Part shown: piece by piece, positions 5,754 through 5,895 of the stretch
Position numbering within the stretch: position 1 is the stretch's first letter
How the letters are laid out: every line of letters begins with the position of its first letter
From: JAXHUA01 sp034189695
GTDB lineage: Bacteria > Chloroflexota > Dehalococcoidia > E44-bin15
DNA length: 5,895 bases
Assembly: GCA_034189695.1 (NCBI GenBank)
Contig: JAXHUA010000173.1
Coordinates: 1 to 5,895 of the forward strand
Direction: 5' to 3'
Notes under the pieces: generated by a model
Database searches by the model: none
What the model saw: only the letters and a program-made list of their open reading frames with translations
What the model was told of the DNA's origin: nothing
Made by a program: the position numbers and the translations under genes

Positions 5754-5796
5754 GTGCAACTGGCACCTGTGCCGGCGTGTTGCGTCAATAGGAAGT

Positions 5797-5840
5797 GTTA
5801 CCGAACGGTGGTTGGTTGCCTCATAAATGAGGTTACCGAA
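5797..5840. repeat. Two copies of GTTACCGAA, 35 bp apart
   Basis: GTTACCGAA occurs at 5797-5805 and 5832-5840. The first copy continues into ACCGAACGGT (5800-5809), a small perfect palindrome with an AA centre. The second forms the right arm of a larger dyad (5812-5839). Repeated half-sites in an intergenic region suggest regulator binding, though a 9-mer pair is modest evidence. Confidence 0.35.
5812..5839. promoter_or_regulatory. 28-bp imperfect palindrome, operator or RNA hairpin
   Basis: Centred on AA at 5825-5826, CCTCAT (5819-5824) and ATGAGG (5827-5832) pair perfectly. The dyad extends to 13-bp arms with 10 Watson-Crick pairs, two G/T pairs and one T/T mismatch. It lies in the gene-free right end, about 110 nt past the last carrier. 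No poly-T run follows, so an operator of the next gene beyond the window is as likely as a terminator. Confidence 0.45.
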
Positions 5841-5852
5841 GCCTCCTTTCCT

Positions 5853-5875
5853 TGGGCATGCTCAGCCATGGCCCA
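5853..5875. repeat. Inverted repeat TGGGC(ATG)...(CAT)GCCCA near the right edge
   Basis: TGGGCATG (5853-5860) pairs with CATGGCCCA (5867-5875) over 8 bp with one bulged G at 5870 and a 6-nt loop. TTGACG at 5888-5893, 12 nt further on, resembles a -35 box whose -10 would lie outside the window. The region 5704-5895 otherwise shows no gene: the short frame from 5700 has no ribosome site of its own and no recognisable protein motif. Confidence 0.35.
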
Positions 5876-5895
5876 TAGTGTTTCCAGTTGACGGT

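Noticed and set aside
3124..5766. An 880-codon open frame on the minus strand running under both MFS genes.
   Set aside because: It is the antisense shadow of two GC-rich tandem paralogues: its product repeats itself where the carriers do, is dominated by D/H/P/G/R residues, has no recognisable domain, and the plus-strand frames encode clear membrane proteins.
5700..5891. A 63-codon plus-strand frame after the second carrier.
   Set aside because: It begins at the last codon of the carrier, has no ribosome site of its own, no recognisable motif, and runs through several palindromes.

Overview
The window is a GC-rich bacterial chromosomal segment with strong G/C preference at third codon positions, two TTG starts and close gene packing. 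No rRNA, tRNA, CRISPR array, transposase or integrase was seen. The gene set (two unrelated corrinoid adenosyltransferases, a lone hisA, a membrane-anchored methyltransferase and two tandem MFS carriers) would fit a corrinoid-using lineage such as Chloroflexota/Dehalococcoidia. That placement is a tentative inference from protein flavour, not something the DNA proves.

Layout. On the minus strand at the left edge lie a BtuR/CobO-type corrinoid adenosyltransferase (103-669) and, just after it, the possible first codons of another gene running off the window (1-85). A 253-bp divergent control region (670-922) separates these from the plus-strand genes. It holds a good -35/-10 promoter facing cobO, with a dyad in its spacer, and an extended -10 promoter facing right. 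On the plus strand follow a PduO-type adenosyltransferase (923-1462), hisA (1615-2331), a SAM-dependent methyltransferase that overlaps the end of hisA (2316-2963), and two MFS transporters (2992-4317 and 4384-5703). The transporters are clearly a tandem duplication. The last 192 bp (5704-5895) contain no convincing gene but are rich in inverted repeats, and probably hold the end of this transcription unit plus the control region of the next gene.

How the genes work together. The two adenosyltransferases catalyse the same chemistry (ATP + cob(I)-corrinoid to the adenosyl form) with unrelated folds and are transcribed away from each other from one intergenic region, so shared control by corrinoid status is plausible. 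HisA performs the fourth step of histidine synthesis; no other his gene is visible. The methyltransferase is translationally coupled to hisA by a 16-nt overlap and has an N-terminal membrane anchor; its substrate is unknown. The MFS pair resembles the oxalate/formate antiporter-like (OFA) group of small organic acid carriers, with unknown substrate. Nothing here makes a compelling case for a wholly new system. The most informative oddities are the operator-like architecture between the two adenosyltransferases, the tandem carriers with TTG starts and an overlapping micro-ORF between them, and the palindrome cluster at the right end.
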